Both the position numbers and the translations under genes were made by a program. From Crambe crambe (taxonomy: Eukaryota; Porifera; Demospongiae; Poecilosclerida; Crambeidae), in the NCBI GenBank assembly GCA_963924555.1, contig OZ004593.1, positions 4,894,480 to 4,958,479 on the forward strand: a DNA stretch of 64,000 nucleotides, read 5' to 3'. Positions within the stretch are counted from its first letter, which is position 1, and each line of letters begins with the position of its first letter. Below, one piece after another: positions 1 to 19,143 of this stretch. Under the pieces are notes generated by a model. It was not told the DNA's origin, did no database searches, and saw nothing but the letters and a program-made list of their open reading frames with translations.

Positions 1-1276
1 ATAAGAACTAGCTCTATCGTATTTATAGAACCAAGAAGAAATACTTCCAGGTCAAGAGGTATGGCAGATTAATATAAACACAAATTTATATGTGTCTATA
101 TGGTCAGAACGTTGAATTGGCTCTTAGTAACCTCTTCAATAGAGCTACAACTTCACTTAGTGAACTCTCTCAAATAAGGACAAAATATCTGGTCCCAAAG
201 TGTCCATCATATACAATAGAGGTTCCACTGTATAACTTCACTCCCATAGAGCAAGGACATTCACTGACCCTATGTACTAAAAACACAGTAATTTATAAAC
301 AAGATATCCTTTCCGACCTGACACAGGTGACCAACTTTAAGACTAAATATTATGGTTAAACAATTAGCATAACGCACATTCCCTTTATGAAAATATCCCC
401 TATTATTATATCCAACCAACACACAAGAGAGACGTCATGCTGGTTACACAATACGCCTGCATGCTATTTCCCCCACGCTGGTTACACAATACACCTGCAT
501 ACCGGACATGCTATTTCCCCCACGGATGAGCAGTCATGTCATTATGAAGTACTATATAAGACTTCCAACTGGCCCCGCTATCACGTTTTGGGGATGTGGT
601 CCATTCAACGGGGTGATTGGGTCATTGGTCACATATAAACACATACCATGTGGTAGTGTCGTGTGGGATGACACTGACTGGCTGTCAAGTCATAGTTATG
701 ACTAAAATTAAGCTAAATTCCTCCTCCTTCCTCCCTCCCAAATTGTCTGAGGGTAGTTATAGTCTGTGTGCTACCTTATACTACTGATGATCCTTTACCA
801 GATACAGTGACCAAACAAATCCCCTGGAGACTGTAGATTGAAATAGGTGCTATTGTTGGGGACATGGTGGAGTGACCTTAACAAAGGAGGTTGTTGAAAT
901 AGGGTTGCTGGGACAGCTGAAATAGGTGCTGCTGGGACATGTGAAGCGGCCTTAACAGTGTGATAACAGGTGGTAGTTAAAACAGCTGGAATACGTAGGT
1001 GCTGTTGGGACACGGCTCGATAGAGGAAGTGGTCTCATTACAGGGTGGTCTGATTACACAGGCTTCACTGTAGCTGGAATAGGCGCCGTTGGGACAGGAC
1101 ACAGGGGCCTTAATAGAGAGGGTGATTACAGGGTGGTCTGTTTCACAGTAACATGATTGGCTCTATCTTATTAACAGGCAGCCACTGTGACTCGGAGATA
1201 AGGTCTAGACTTGATCATCTTCCAGTACCCCCTTAATTGCAACATCTACAGTACAATTACAGAGAGACAGACAAAC
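1..1276. other. Presumed PNUTS intron, no coding exon recognised
   Basis: If the PNUTS gene continues leftward this is intronic on the minus strand. It holds an imperfect tandem duplication near 445-525 (two copies of a block ending in atttcccccacg) and, at 860-1150, short reiterated words such as aataggtgctg and gggaca. Positions 28-125 resemble 3203-3311. No further PNUTS exon could be recognised. Confidence 0.4.
28..125. repeat. Intronic repeat, copy 1 (copy 2 at 3203-3311)
   Basis: The segment running from the word atacttccaggt to attggctctta recurs at 3203-3311 in the same orientation with scattered differences. Both lie in PNUTS introns. Nothing coding is visible. Confidence 0.7.
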
Positions 1277-8716
<7,440 letters not shown>

Positions 8717-10575
8717 GGCAGGCTTCACCTCGGTTACCCACTACCTACAAATTAAGGACACATGAAAGTTTGCAGAAATCCACTGGTCAATGCTAGTCCA
8801 AATTCTACAAACCAAGTAAATTTGACATGCACTGTAATAAAGACATCCACACAAATGGTTGTGTCTTCAGTGAACTCTAAAATTAAACAAGACTATTCTT
8901 ATTGAGGCATCCATTCAACAGTGGAAATGTATGCAAGCACCAACGGATTGTTTGCCATCTGTGCTCCATTGCAGAGTACACCATAAAACTGAGATTCAAT
9001 GGGAATGTACATGATAGTGAACTCTAGGACCTGCAATAAGACATTATGTCCATCCATTAGCACTCTCTCCAACAAACTCCCTTGCTCATTCACTCTTGTA
9101 CCCACCATGCATTTCATGACATTTTTTGTGGCACCAAATTTGCAGATGAGTCCTGGTGGAATGACACACCTGGTTGGCTAACATTATAATAATGCTGCCC
9201 ATCTGTATGCTGTGTAGTGTACTATCTTCATTGTATGTGGATCATACCATCTGATAACTAGAATATACTGATAGCTTATCGTGTTATAATGAGGCAAGAG
9301 TTAGTTTTCACATGGAGAAAAAGCACACATATCATTGCACACACACGATCCCTTGATTTAAACAAAGGGGGTTATTTAGTTCCACACCAAGCTAACTCCC
9401 ATTGGAGTTTTAATGGGGGGAATCTTCACACACTTGTGTTTATGATTCCATTCTCACATAGCGCGCTGTTTCACAAAGTGTTAAGAATTTACAGTTCCTT
9501 TTATCGGTTATCTTCAGGGGTAATGCTACACTTGAGCAGACTAAACAACCAGCATTTTCACCCGAATAAAACACAGGCAAATTTTTAGTGGACAGCTATT
9601 ACTATACTCAATAGCACGAAATTCCATTTTAGGTTATCACTTCTTTCATGAGTGGGTACTTGGATTACACTTCTCTAAGAGAGAAAAGGGTATGAACATT
9701 TCAGAGCATTTAGGGTCTACCAACATACAACCCAACAAGGTTTTATATGTAGTCTCTGTACATACAAACAAACACCGAGGCTAAGACCCCCCTCTCCTTT
9801 TCAACCTTCCTCTTAAGTGCTAGTCAAAGTCTTGCCAATTTCAGTTTCTGGCAGGAAGTCAGGGTGGGAATCACACTTTCGCTCAGTACAGTAAAAAGAT
9901 GGTGACACAACACATTCTCTATCACAGATCGTCAAGAGCTCATAACATATGCTCTTGGTAATAGTTACAACCTAAAATCAGCCTCACATGTCAGGTGAAT
10001 TTATGCCAACTTCACCCTCATCATTGCTAGCTGAACATGCTAGAAAGCTACCTACTTTTATCCTGGAATTGGTCGAATAGCTGATTTACTGATGACAAAA
10101 TCCAAATAGCATTGTACATTGATATCATTAACCATAAACTAGCTGGCTAAAGGTCTCGCATGCACCCAATATCTCTCACCCAGTCAACCAATTTCGTAGT
10201 CCCACACAAAAGAACTACAGAAATTTATGGCTCTGTCCTTTAGCTGCAACTACTCAGTCAACAACTAGAAGGTATTGGCCGAGTTTCTGTTAGGTTTGGA
10301 TCTCTTTCGTTTCAGGTTTCAAGAAGACAATCAACTTGGTAGTCCCACATACGAAGAGTTGAATGTTCACTGTCCGCCAGGTCTTCTAACTGTTAGCGTC
10401 TTGAATCTTGGGACTTTTTTTAGACGATAGTTACTCTTTCTCCTTTATTCAGCTCAAAAGTCTCTCACTAGATCTAGCACGCCATTTTCTCTTGTTTCTC
10501 AGGTCACGTGCTTCCAATGCGCATGCGCTTTGATCACACAGTACAGTACAGCTACAGTGAGATGAGGTTCCAAAA
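8717..10575. other. Divergent intergenic region between PNUTS and the OB-fold gene
   Basis: The two genes are transcribed away from each other from this 1.86-kb stretch. A 72-codon minus-strand ORF at 8899-9117 (ends LAYISTVEWMPQ) is not recognisable and lacks gene-like context. The rest shows no coding signal. The right end holds the promoter-like motifs listed separately. Confidence 0.5.
10505..10529 (+). promoter_or_regulatory. E-box and NRF-1-like palindrome upstream of the OB-fold gene
   Basis: CACGTG at 10505-10510 is followed by TGCGCATGCGCT at 10518-10529, matching the known NRF-1/alpha-PAL consensus. The pair lies about 50 bases before ATG 10576, a typical core-promoter position for TATA-less animal genes. 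Confidence 0.5.
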
Positions 10576-13500
10576 ATGGTGGAAAGACTAGATGAAACTG
10601 TACTGAGGATGCAAAGAAAGTTGCACATGTTTTTGAAAAATACATTTAAAAAATACAGTGGTCATATCCCTTGGTAAAATTTAATATCATGTTCTATCTA
10701 GCTGCCTGTCTAATTTCATTTCCTTTAGGTCTTGGCTGTGTGTCAAACTTCTTAAACTCGTTTCTAGGTGAGTGAGGGGTTAGCAACTTTGTAGCTAGAT
10801 GCTTGGCAAGCACTCCTACATAGATATGATATAGTTATTGGATAATTGGTAAAGGGTAGATAGAGTTATAAACTACAATACCATTACACAGATCTCACAG
10901 TCTATTTCTTTATAGTTACTCTTCAGGCATCACTGAGGCTATCATTATTTCAGAGCTTCATAGTCAGGTGCAATACGCAATACAGTCCTCAATCATAAAA
11001 TTTAATAATAAACTTTTTTTCAGTATATGAAGACCAATGGATTGCTTAGCACCGATATCTTCCATCAGAATAGGAAAAGTAAGGTTGTATATAACTGCTT
11101 TGACCCCAGATTTTAAAATGTGCATAAATGATTCATCTGTGTTGCACTTATATGGTTCAAGATCACAAAGATTGTACCTGTGATCATGAAGGACTTGGGT
11201 GCATAAATTTAACCTCGCTTCATAGCTAATTGCATTAAAATGTAGTCTAGCAAAGCTTTAATGACAGCACAGTACATGAGTAGTCCTTATATTCTTGTCT
11301 ATATAGATTCTAGTGTATCAGAAGTGTTGGATCTGAGAGCAGTTCCATTTGAAACAGTCATGGAAGTGAGAATCTCTTCCGTTCACTGCATTCCTGGAAC
11401 CACCACAAGTGAATCCATAATTTAACCCTTAAACTACCAAAGCTAGGCTTCAGCAGTACACATGTCTACCTGAGTAAACACTGGGTCACTAGATAGTCCA
11501 CCAGCTCCTCCTGGAGGTTCAGTCAATTGTGCACTCTTTTCTCCTAAAAAGCTTTTTAGTCCAGCTTCTCGTGGAAAGGAGATGCTTCTTTCTAACTTCT
11601 ACACAGTGCCTGTGGCCTCTCTGTAGACTCTCCGGCTAGCAAAATGTTGGCTGCCACATTTCTGTCTCTGTCTACGAAAAGAGGTTTGCCTCCAGATTGA
11701 CAGTTTGTGCACTTCAGCCTGGAGTGAGATGATCTTCCTTTTCTGTTTCTGTATCTGGTCAACTCCCCAAAGCATCGGTTGCAGACCTTGGAGGTTCGAA
11801 ATTCATCTACGCTCACCATCTCTAAATACCTGTAGAAATTGATTTGACCACTTCTTTCCAGTGACCTTGGAATAGGATTTCTTGGGGAATAGAGGATTCA
11901 ATATAATAATTATTGTTTCTCAATGATGCAGAAATAGTTCATCTAGTTGATGTGGAAAACAACTCTCGCTATGTTGAAATGTACTTGCACCGGAAGTTTT
12001 ACGATCTAGTTCCACTTTTACAAGTGAGTAAGCATAGCAGGAAGTTACTTAACATACCCATAGAAGTGTTTTACGATCTAGTTCCACTTTTACAAGTAAG
12101 CACAGCAGGAAGTTAAAAGTGAGGTCTAGAGTAGAGCCCTTTAATTATCCCTGTTTTGTGATTGAGTGTGAACCGTGATGAATTCCACTGGAAAATATTA
12201 AAGCCCCATGTCCCATGCATGAAGGACTTTAAGCTTTACCATGAGTCATTCCTCTGCTTAGTCCCACACTTTGAGGATGACAGTTCTGCGTTTGGTTGGC
12301 ACTCAGTCCACTCCTCTTCGCTTCCTACCAACTGAGCATGTGATGGTTGTCATGGATACAGCCAAAGATCAGGAGCTACAGAACAAGTGAGATATAGAAT
12401 TGTAGCAAAAGTGATACTGTTATTTTTGTTGTTATTGTTGTTGTTATTGTTATTGTTGTAGGTTTCAGCCTTTATGGTCAGTCTTCAAGGAGATCTGTAG
12501 CATGAATCAAGCTGATTATATCCAGAATATATTTGCAAAGGTGTTATGTATGTATGTATGTATGTATGTATGTATGTATGTATGTATGTATGTATGTATG
12601 TATGTATGTATGTAGAGAGTCTCTATTGTTCCCATGCCCATGATTTTACCCAATACACTATGTGTCCTATGTAGCTCTTGACTGCGAAGTTTCAATGTTA
12701 TATTTATTGCAGGTGGTTAGTGTGGGTGCTGAAGAAGTGGTGCATGCACCGGACGGCACTTCCTATAGAAGAGTAAGCTCTTTTTATAGGTATATGGACA
12801 CCATGAGTAAATAATAAATAAATTAATTAATTAAACAAACAGCATTATTTGATGGTACCTGAGAAATGATCAATTCACTTTTGAAATAAAATGCACAAGA
12901 TCAAAATTAATAGCTGGGAGTAGTCATGGCATGCTCTGAAGTTGCCTCCATTTTAATTAAAGATGAGGTATAAGCTTTCTTTTGATGTCTTCTTTGATAT
13001 CAAAATTTTAGCTTATGATCTGCTCCATAATAATTATGATAATCAATTTTACTCCAAGTGGGTGGTTTTATCAGTCATAATTCATAACTGTGTCATTATT
13101 ATTGTCATGTGCTATTACAATTTTCAGCTAATTGTGAAGTTGGAAGTTTCACTTGAACACAGAACAAGTGTTCACCTGGTGCTTTGGGACTTGTATGTTA
13201 AGTTCGCCAAGCTCTTTGATAAGGTCAGCAGTAGCTAGCCACACGGAGTCTACAGCAAACTCCCTCTAATCAGAACCCCTGAAATGAGGCTACCCCTGTA
13301 TTCAGGACACTTTAAAGAGTGTGCTCAAATGAGGCCACCCCTCTAATAAGGACACTTCCGCTGGCCCCAAAGGTGGCCTGATTAGAGGGAGTCCATGTAT
13401 TTGTTTTTTCAGTATATACAGAGTATGGGTATAGTGCATGAAATTGTTTATGGAGTAAAATTAATTTTGGTCAAGAATTGAGCAAAGTTACATCAAACAG

Positions 13501-16500
13501 TCTTTGCAAACTGTCAAGGATTGTATTGTATCCTTTGTTCCACCCTAGGGTGATGTGCTCTACATTCAGCAGGCTTATGCTAAGCCCTGTGCTACAGTTG
13601 CCAGCGGTGATATTGCCCCCTTTTGTCTGGAGTATGGACCTGCTACAGTGCTATATCTAGCACCCTACACACCACAACTGGTATGCAGTCTACCAGTCTT
13701 TGCTGACCCTTTACCAACCTAATGAAAGTTTTTGGGCTATCATGGCTAAATTATTGGCAAAGTCACATGAAATGAATTGTCCAATGAAATGACCTCTTAG
13801 AGGTAAAATGATTTCAGGCAATAGGATCCATCGGACAGTGGGTCTGGGCTATTTTCAGTCTTGATAAATTAAACCTTAGGGTACTTAACTATTCTCCTTC
13901 TCTTTCCCTACTCCCTCCCCTTCCTCCTCTTTCCTCCTCCTCCTTCTCTCCCTCCCCTTCCTCCTTCCCTCCTCCTCCTTCTTCTCTCCCCCTCCCCTTC
14001 CTCCTTCCTCCTCCTTCTTCTCTCCCTCTCTCCTTCCTCCTTCTCTCCCCTCCCCCTCCCCCTCCCCTTCCTCCTTCCCTCCTCCTTCTTCTTCTCTCCC
14101 TCTCCCCTTCCTCCTTCTCTCCCTCTCCCCTTCCTCCCTCTCTCCCCCTCCCTCCTCCTCCTCCTTCTCCCCCTCTCCTTCCTCCTTCCCTCCCAATTAA
14201 ATGAAAGGAAATTGTACCCACTCAACACCAGAAGTCAAAGTCACCGATCTCAGTCAACAAAACTGAAGATGTGAGGAAAATATATTATCATTGGTACATC
14301 AATGTTGATCTACATATGTTCAGGGGAAACTGGACTTCTTGTGCTACCCAGAGAGACTTGTCATAGCTGATGTAGTGCCGGAGATGGTGAATGGAGTGAT
14401 GGTGGTGAGGTGTGAAGGCTGGAGCATAGGGGGTGAGGAAGAGGAGGAGGAGGAGGAGGAGGAAGGAGGGAGGACGGAAGGCGACTGCAGGGGAAAGAAG
14501 AGAGAAAATGTCATCCTCCATACTTCAGATCACACTGGTAATATCACAGAGATAAAAAAATATATAAGAGATAGAATTTGGACATAGTCATCAAACATCC
14601 ACTATTGAAATGGCCAGAAAGTGGCCAGTATCTACAGTGGAACTTTATATATAGTGGATAGTGGAGTGGAGTCGACACTTTGGGACCACCTTTTTCCTCA
14701 ATAGAGAGGTTTGCACTCTTCAGAGGTTCAATTTGTAATGGCAGCATATTGAAAATGCCCATAATAGGGAGGTTTTTTTTGTGTATTGCGTCCTGAATAA
14801 TTATAGAAAGTTCACTAAGGTATACCTGGCAGCCTCATACATGGGAACAGCTGTGCGCAACAAAGGGCAATCAATTCATGATAAGCAAGTCTTCTTTAGC
14901 TAATAGGATAATCAACAAAAACTAAAATGTAACTTCGTCCCCCTAACCTCATGCAAAAATGAATATTCCATATACCTGAGATGAAACACATTTTCTATAA
15001 TCCCATTGAAAGTCTATATACGTATTATACTGTGTAGTAACACCATTCATCTTGTGACCACTGCTTGGAACCTCTCTTTCAGGACACAATGCTCTCCTAT
15101 TTGGAACATTTTCCCAAAGGAACCAGCTAATATTGAATCTCTAATCTCTCTATTATTAAGGAAAATAGATTTTTAAAATAGCTAAGAAATTCAAAAGGTG
15201 TACAGTATGCTAACGATTCTTGTTTTTTACACAGGAAGAATGGAAATTGTGTTGAAAGGGTTTGGAATGGACACATACCTCTGCATCTATCCTTCTCAGG
15301 TCCAACAATAAACATATGTTCTCCCTGCCACGTGTACAATGTTTCATAATGATATTATGTAATGCATACATTCACGGTCTTTTCCAAAAGATGATTCTAG
15401 TGCTTGTCCAATAACAACATTGTGGTCAGCATAGTGACCGGTAGCTACCCTCATTATCCTAATTAGCCCTGTAGCAGCACTGTAGCCATGGTATAAATTG
15501 TAAACAGGATGGATACCCCCTTCTTTGAGGGAAATATGACTGACTGATAGAGTTAATTATTGCAGTGTCTGGTGCTCACTGGTCTGTCTTCCAGCCAGGA
15601 TAAAGAAGGATCACTGTTTCTGACTTGTGACTCAAAATCTGGGGCCACTCTCATCAATGGTAAACTACTAGAGGTCCACTTTTTAAAAATTAATTTAGCT
15701 TAATAATACTGTCAGTTCTGAATTATACTGCTCTCTTTGTGATTAACACAGCTAGCAGTCTCCAAGGCTGGCTTCTATCACCAAGTTTATGTTCTCATTT
15801 GAGCCTTGGAAGTCTAAGCACGGACAGTGACCATTTCACCACTATTGCCAGACTCAAGGAATGGAAAGTCTTGAATGGGTGTGGCTGGAAGGTGTGGTCA
15901 CCTCCCCACCATTATCAAATGGATACTGACCGAGATAAAGAAGATACAAACAACGGAGTCATAAGTATGCATAATGTATACCAGTCTGAAAGTGATTAGC
16001 TGTTTTCCCCCCAGGGTATACTCTAGGGGCAGTTTTCATGGATACTACAGGAAGCCTGGAGGTGGAATTCACCTCCACTGCAGCAGAATGTCTCCTGCAC
16101 AAGGCACCGACTGAATTCAAGAAGCTCAGCGAAATTGAACGGCAAATGACTCTTTCTTACTTTGTGGAAACTGAAGTGATGTTATGTATTTCCAAGGTAC
16201 ACACTACAATCATAGCTAGTTATGCAAGCGTTGAAATCTGCATAGCATCAATTAGGGCTATAAAGATAAAATTGGAACAGTACAGTACATTATACAAGTC
16301 CAAGATATACTTTTTATCAGTGTGCCAAAAAAAAAAAAAAATTAGCAGCACCTGCCCTTTTCTACTCAAACTCAATCTGAATTTGCTTTTGAATGGCAAT
16401 CGTGTGATGCATGATAGATTAATGGCCACGAAATAAAATGATTCACTGAGTCACAATAAATAGCTAGTTTAAGCATCCATAGCAGGCTAATATGGCCTGG

Positions 16501-17108
16501 TCGATTGTCTCCTGTCATCAACTAGCAATGGGATATCATTACAAATCACAGAGGGCAGTCATGCTTAGTATGGATGAAATTATGTAAAACACATCATCAG
16601 CAGTATCACACACTGCTGTGTATGCATCTGTACAGTCACAGAGGCTTCAATCTTAGATAATTAGACTACGTACACAGGATTGGAAACAATTATTCGCGCG
16701 CGGACCATGCGCGTTGCGCCAAATTATTGCAGCTGTTTACAGTGTGTGGTTTGTTTCTCTAAGTGTGTGGCTTGTTAGTGCTTGTATAGCTGGAGAAAAC
16801 CTGATTTACAAGGTAAAATTGTGTTGTTATTGGCTAGCCAGTGCTAAGAGACCTAGCTATGATCTAGCTAGCTCTATCAGCTAGCTGGCTACTGCTAATT
16901 TACAGTGCTAGAGACCTAGCTAGCTAGCTATTAACTGAAGCTTACATGACCACTTCATTGAGCTTAATTGCTTTAACTATAGATCCTAGTGCCAAGTTTT
17001 GCAACAAATTGTGAAGACTAAGATGTTCTCTCATCCACACAATTGTTCGAGAAATTGCTACTGCAGCTCTTGAGTGGTGCACAAATCCTTCAAGCTATGA
17101 AATGTTGA
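10576..17108 (+). CDS. OB-fold protein of about 508 residues, unidentified (RPA1/MEIOB/SHLD2-like architecture), 16 exons
   Basis: Exons: 10576-10673, 10729-10767, 10916-10967, 11024-11078, 11307-11408, 11932-12023, 12262-12386, about 12463-12540, 12713-12772, 13128-13223, 13549-13680, 14324-14537, 15235-15299, 15566-15659, 16015-16196, 17067-17108; every junction keeps frame. Three blocks look like OB folds: residues about 95-190 (VMEVRISSVHCIP, VHLVDVENNSRYVEMYL, LRMTVLRL), about 240-320 (VKLEVSLEHR, VHLVLWDLYVKFAKLFDKGDVLYI) and about 435-508 (LGAVFMDTTGSLEVEFTS, EFKKLSEIERQ). The last resembles the C-terminal OB of RPA1/MEIOB, where D-x-TG is common. Multiple OB folds suggest single-stranded DNA binding; shieldin SHLD2, MEIOB and RPA1 are the families I would test first, and I could not settle on one. 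Exon 12 has a run of ten Glu. The last exon is tentative but is followed by AATAAA at 17118. ATG 10576 has an aaaaATGG context. Confidence 0.6.
11589..11905 (-). pseudogene. Fanzor/TnpB (OMEGA nuclease) C-terminal fragment
   Basis: On the minus strand the frame reads YLEMVSVDEFRTSKVCNRC, then a basic spacer, CTNC, and FVDRDRNVAANILLAGES. This is the C-terminus of TnpB-family proteins: the DE-x-x-TS-x-x-C-x-x-C zinc ribbon, the second C-x-x-C, and the RuvC-III motif D-R-D-x-N-x-A-x-N-I with its catalytic Asp. In eukaryotes these homologues are Fanzor, RNA-guided DNA nucleases carried by transposons. Open frame extends upstream to about 11905, where a TGA blocks it; RuvC-I and RuvC-II are not visible, so this is a fragment. 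It lies antisense in intron 5 of the OB-fold gene and ends at a TAG close to 11589. Confidence 0.8.
11990..12105 (+). repeat. Duplicated exon end and splice donor
   Basis: The last bases of exon 6 of the OB-fold gene plus its donor (gttttacgatctagttcc ... acaag-t-g-agtaagca) recur about 70 bases downstream at 12070-12105 with donor GTAAGC. The second copy is intronic in my model but could act as an alternative donor. Confidence 0.75.
12544..12614. repeat. (TATG)n microsatellite
   Basis: About 17 tetranucleotides starting within a few bases of the donor at 12541 in the OB-fold gene. Confidence 0.95.
13259..13392. mobile_element. Short MITE with 15-bp TIRs
   Basis: actccctctaatcag at the left and its exact reverse complement at the right bracket a 134-bp non-coding element in an intron of the OB-fold gene. 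Related words (cctctaataaggacac, gaggccaccc) occur inside. Confidence 0.65.
13892..14195. repeat. Polypyrimidine tract of about 300 bp
   Basis: Almost pure C/T on the plus strand, with reiterated cttcctccttc and ctccccctcc blocks, in an intron of the OB-fold gene. Long Glu/Arg/Gly ORFs on the other strand are compositional artefacts. Confidence 0.9.
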
Positions 17109-17117
17109 ATTGCTTCT

Positions 17118-17123
17118 AATAAA
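17118..17123 (+). terminator. Polyadenylation signal AATAAA of the OB-fold gene
   Basis: AATAAA ten bases after the TGA of the proposed last exon. This supports, but does not prove, the 3' end of the model. Confidence 0.4.
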
Positions 17124-17350
17124 ATTACTTGACCCTCATCCCTTAGAGAAAACACAATGAATTATGTGGGGGCAGTACCATAAAATTAGAACCACCACAG
17201 AGTTTCAGAAAATCTGAAAAGACTTTTTTTTGTCAAGCTGGTATAGCAATCACCCCTCCTGTACTAGAAAATTACAGATGTGTTAGCTATTTGAACGAGT
17301 AATTCCTAATAACTGCCCTATTTCAAGTGACCTCAGCTCCGCCTCCCAGC

Positions 17351-17842
17351 ATGATTATGACTTACGAAGAGAGTAATGCATTGCGGTATGCAGCAGGGTA
17401 CATCCCAAGGGCTCTGCACAAGAGATTAAAAAGTTCCTCTCACCCTTGAAAGAAAATTTGATATGTTATATTGATGATTTGTTACTATGATGATGATGAA
17501 GAATCAGAGGATTGGATATAGACTTGGTCGATAGGAGATTACTCCACATTTCAAACTCCATGTATAGTTTCATAGTGGAGATGGAGAAAGAAGTTCAGAA
17601 TCATTTGATAAAGCCCATTCATAACATTAAGAAAAGTATTAAAGAAGGAATGTACAAAAATAGTCTGAAATTTCTGAGGATTGGGATGAAGAGGAGAGCA
17701 AGGTGATTGAAATGATAGTGGACCTTTGGATCACCACACGAGGCTTTGCTTTTGCTAGCTCAAAATGGCAAGTAGCTAAGAAATTGACCCAGAAAACCAA
17801 GGGCATAAGGAAGACTACTAAGACCCTCAATAGATTATCATA
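17351..17842 (+). pseudogene. Decayed element-associated ORF (AGY-motif family)
   Basis: Pieces in shifting frames read MTYEESNALRYAAGYIPRAL, then about DLVDRRLLHISNSMYSFIVE, then SEDWDEEESKVIEMIVDLW and RGFAFASS. The order L-R-Y-x-A-G-Y, W/D-L-V-D-R and a final W-x-T-x-R-G-F-x-F-A resembles a family of repetitive, probably transposon-borne proteins common in sponges and cnidarians; that recollection is the only basis for the assignment. Stops and frameshifts separate the pieces, so it is not functional. Confidence 0.45.
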
Positions 17843-19143
17843 AAATTAATTATTATGTAGGTATTATAATTTTATAATTATAAAGTTTCTACTGCTGATA
17901 TACTAGCTTAATTTTGATGATATGGTAACACTAAAGAGTGAACAAACTGCTGTGGAATTTGGGCATTTTGAGAGTTTCACCAAGGTGAGGTTGGGCTCTT
18001 TCAATCTGACCCATTTAGATGGAAGTCTGTCCAGGGTGATTGAAAGATCACTGATACTAGAAGCAGGACTTGAAGATAATGGCACTTTGAGAATGTTCTT
18101 ACTTCCATGTTTTTTGACACACAGTTTGCTTTTTTTCCTCCTGTAACTAATAAATCAATGTGGATAAGTTAGCATGTACATTAGCTATAATTTTGGTCAC
18201 TGCAGCTTATGGGATTGATGCTATTCCAAACTGCAGCACTAACTTTATCAGTCAGCAAAATTTCATTGCTCATGCAACAGTGCCTTTTGTGTGAAAGAAA
18301 GCAAAAATATACACCTCCAAACACAGAAAAAGCCAGAAAGCATCAAAGATTCAGGACAAAAACATATATTATGCACACCATTCCGTATGGCAAGCATCAC
18401 TCAATAACATAAACTTCATTAAAAGGACACAGGAATTATGCCTTTGCAATGAAAGAAGAAAAAAACTTTATCCGTTGCTAGGGTGATAAAAATCTTCATG
18501 GAAAACTATTTTATGAGCAAACTAACTATACTTAAGAAACACATTTCACATCCCTGGAACATACTCTGTAAAGTAGCCCTTTATTTGATGCTAAAACTCA
18601 CCAGTTTATTCTCCTTTCATGAAAAGTATACTCGAGAAACAAGGAATAAATTTCCAATTTTCCTTCGCGCATAGCAACACGGATCGTCCGCGACGATTTG
18701 TATTAGCATAATGGGCGCACGTGAGCTGTTTCCAATCCTGTGTACGCAGTCTAATTATCTAAGCTTCAATCAAACTGCAGTCCCACTTAGCTACCAGCTC
18801 ATAGGTCTCAGTAGCTACTGCACTAGTCTATTATATAGCAGTAATGTAATGCTTTATGTCTGTACATGTACACATGCACCCATCAGGTTGCAGCTGGATA
18901 TTTTCAAGTCAATATGATCAGTGTGAGCTGAGATTCCATTCTACAGACATTGGATCTTGACTCAAGCTAGGAGAACTTTTTTTATATCATGTAATTTTAC
19001 TAATGAGTTTTAGCTATGCACGTAGATTACAATCATGTTTTTTTATCTTGTCGTCTGGGGCGTGGCCGAGTTGGATGTACATACACTTGCCTAGGAAGCT
19101 AGCGCGCGATTGTTGCAGAGGTAGGCTCTCTAGCTAGCTAAAG
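17843..19143. other. Intergenic, little recognisable
   Basis: No convincing exon. ORFs of 60-75 codons occur at 17922-18146, 18209-18412 and 18711-18917, without recognisable motifs. A CG-containing patch occurs near 18665-18720. The promoter of the membrane-protein gene must lie near the right end, but no TATA box is evident. Confidence 0.4.

Noticed and set aside
8899-9117. 72-codon minus-strand ORF between PNUTS and the OB-fold gene
   Set aside because: No recognisable motif, no partner exons and no promoter context; kept only as a note.
12167-12261. Alternative exon VNRDEFHWKILKPH... in the OB-fold gene
   Set aside because: It cannot be joined in phase to the neighbours, whereas the acceptor at 12260-12261 gives a clean phase-0 join.
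13885-14228. Three overlapping minus-strand ORFs of over 100 codons
   Set aside because: All are Glu/Arg/Gly runs from the polypyrimidine tract; long ORFs in three frames are expected from composition.
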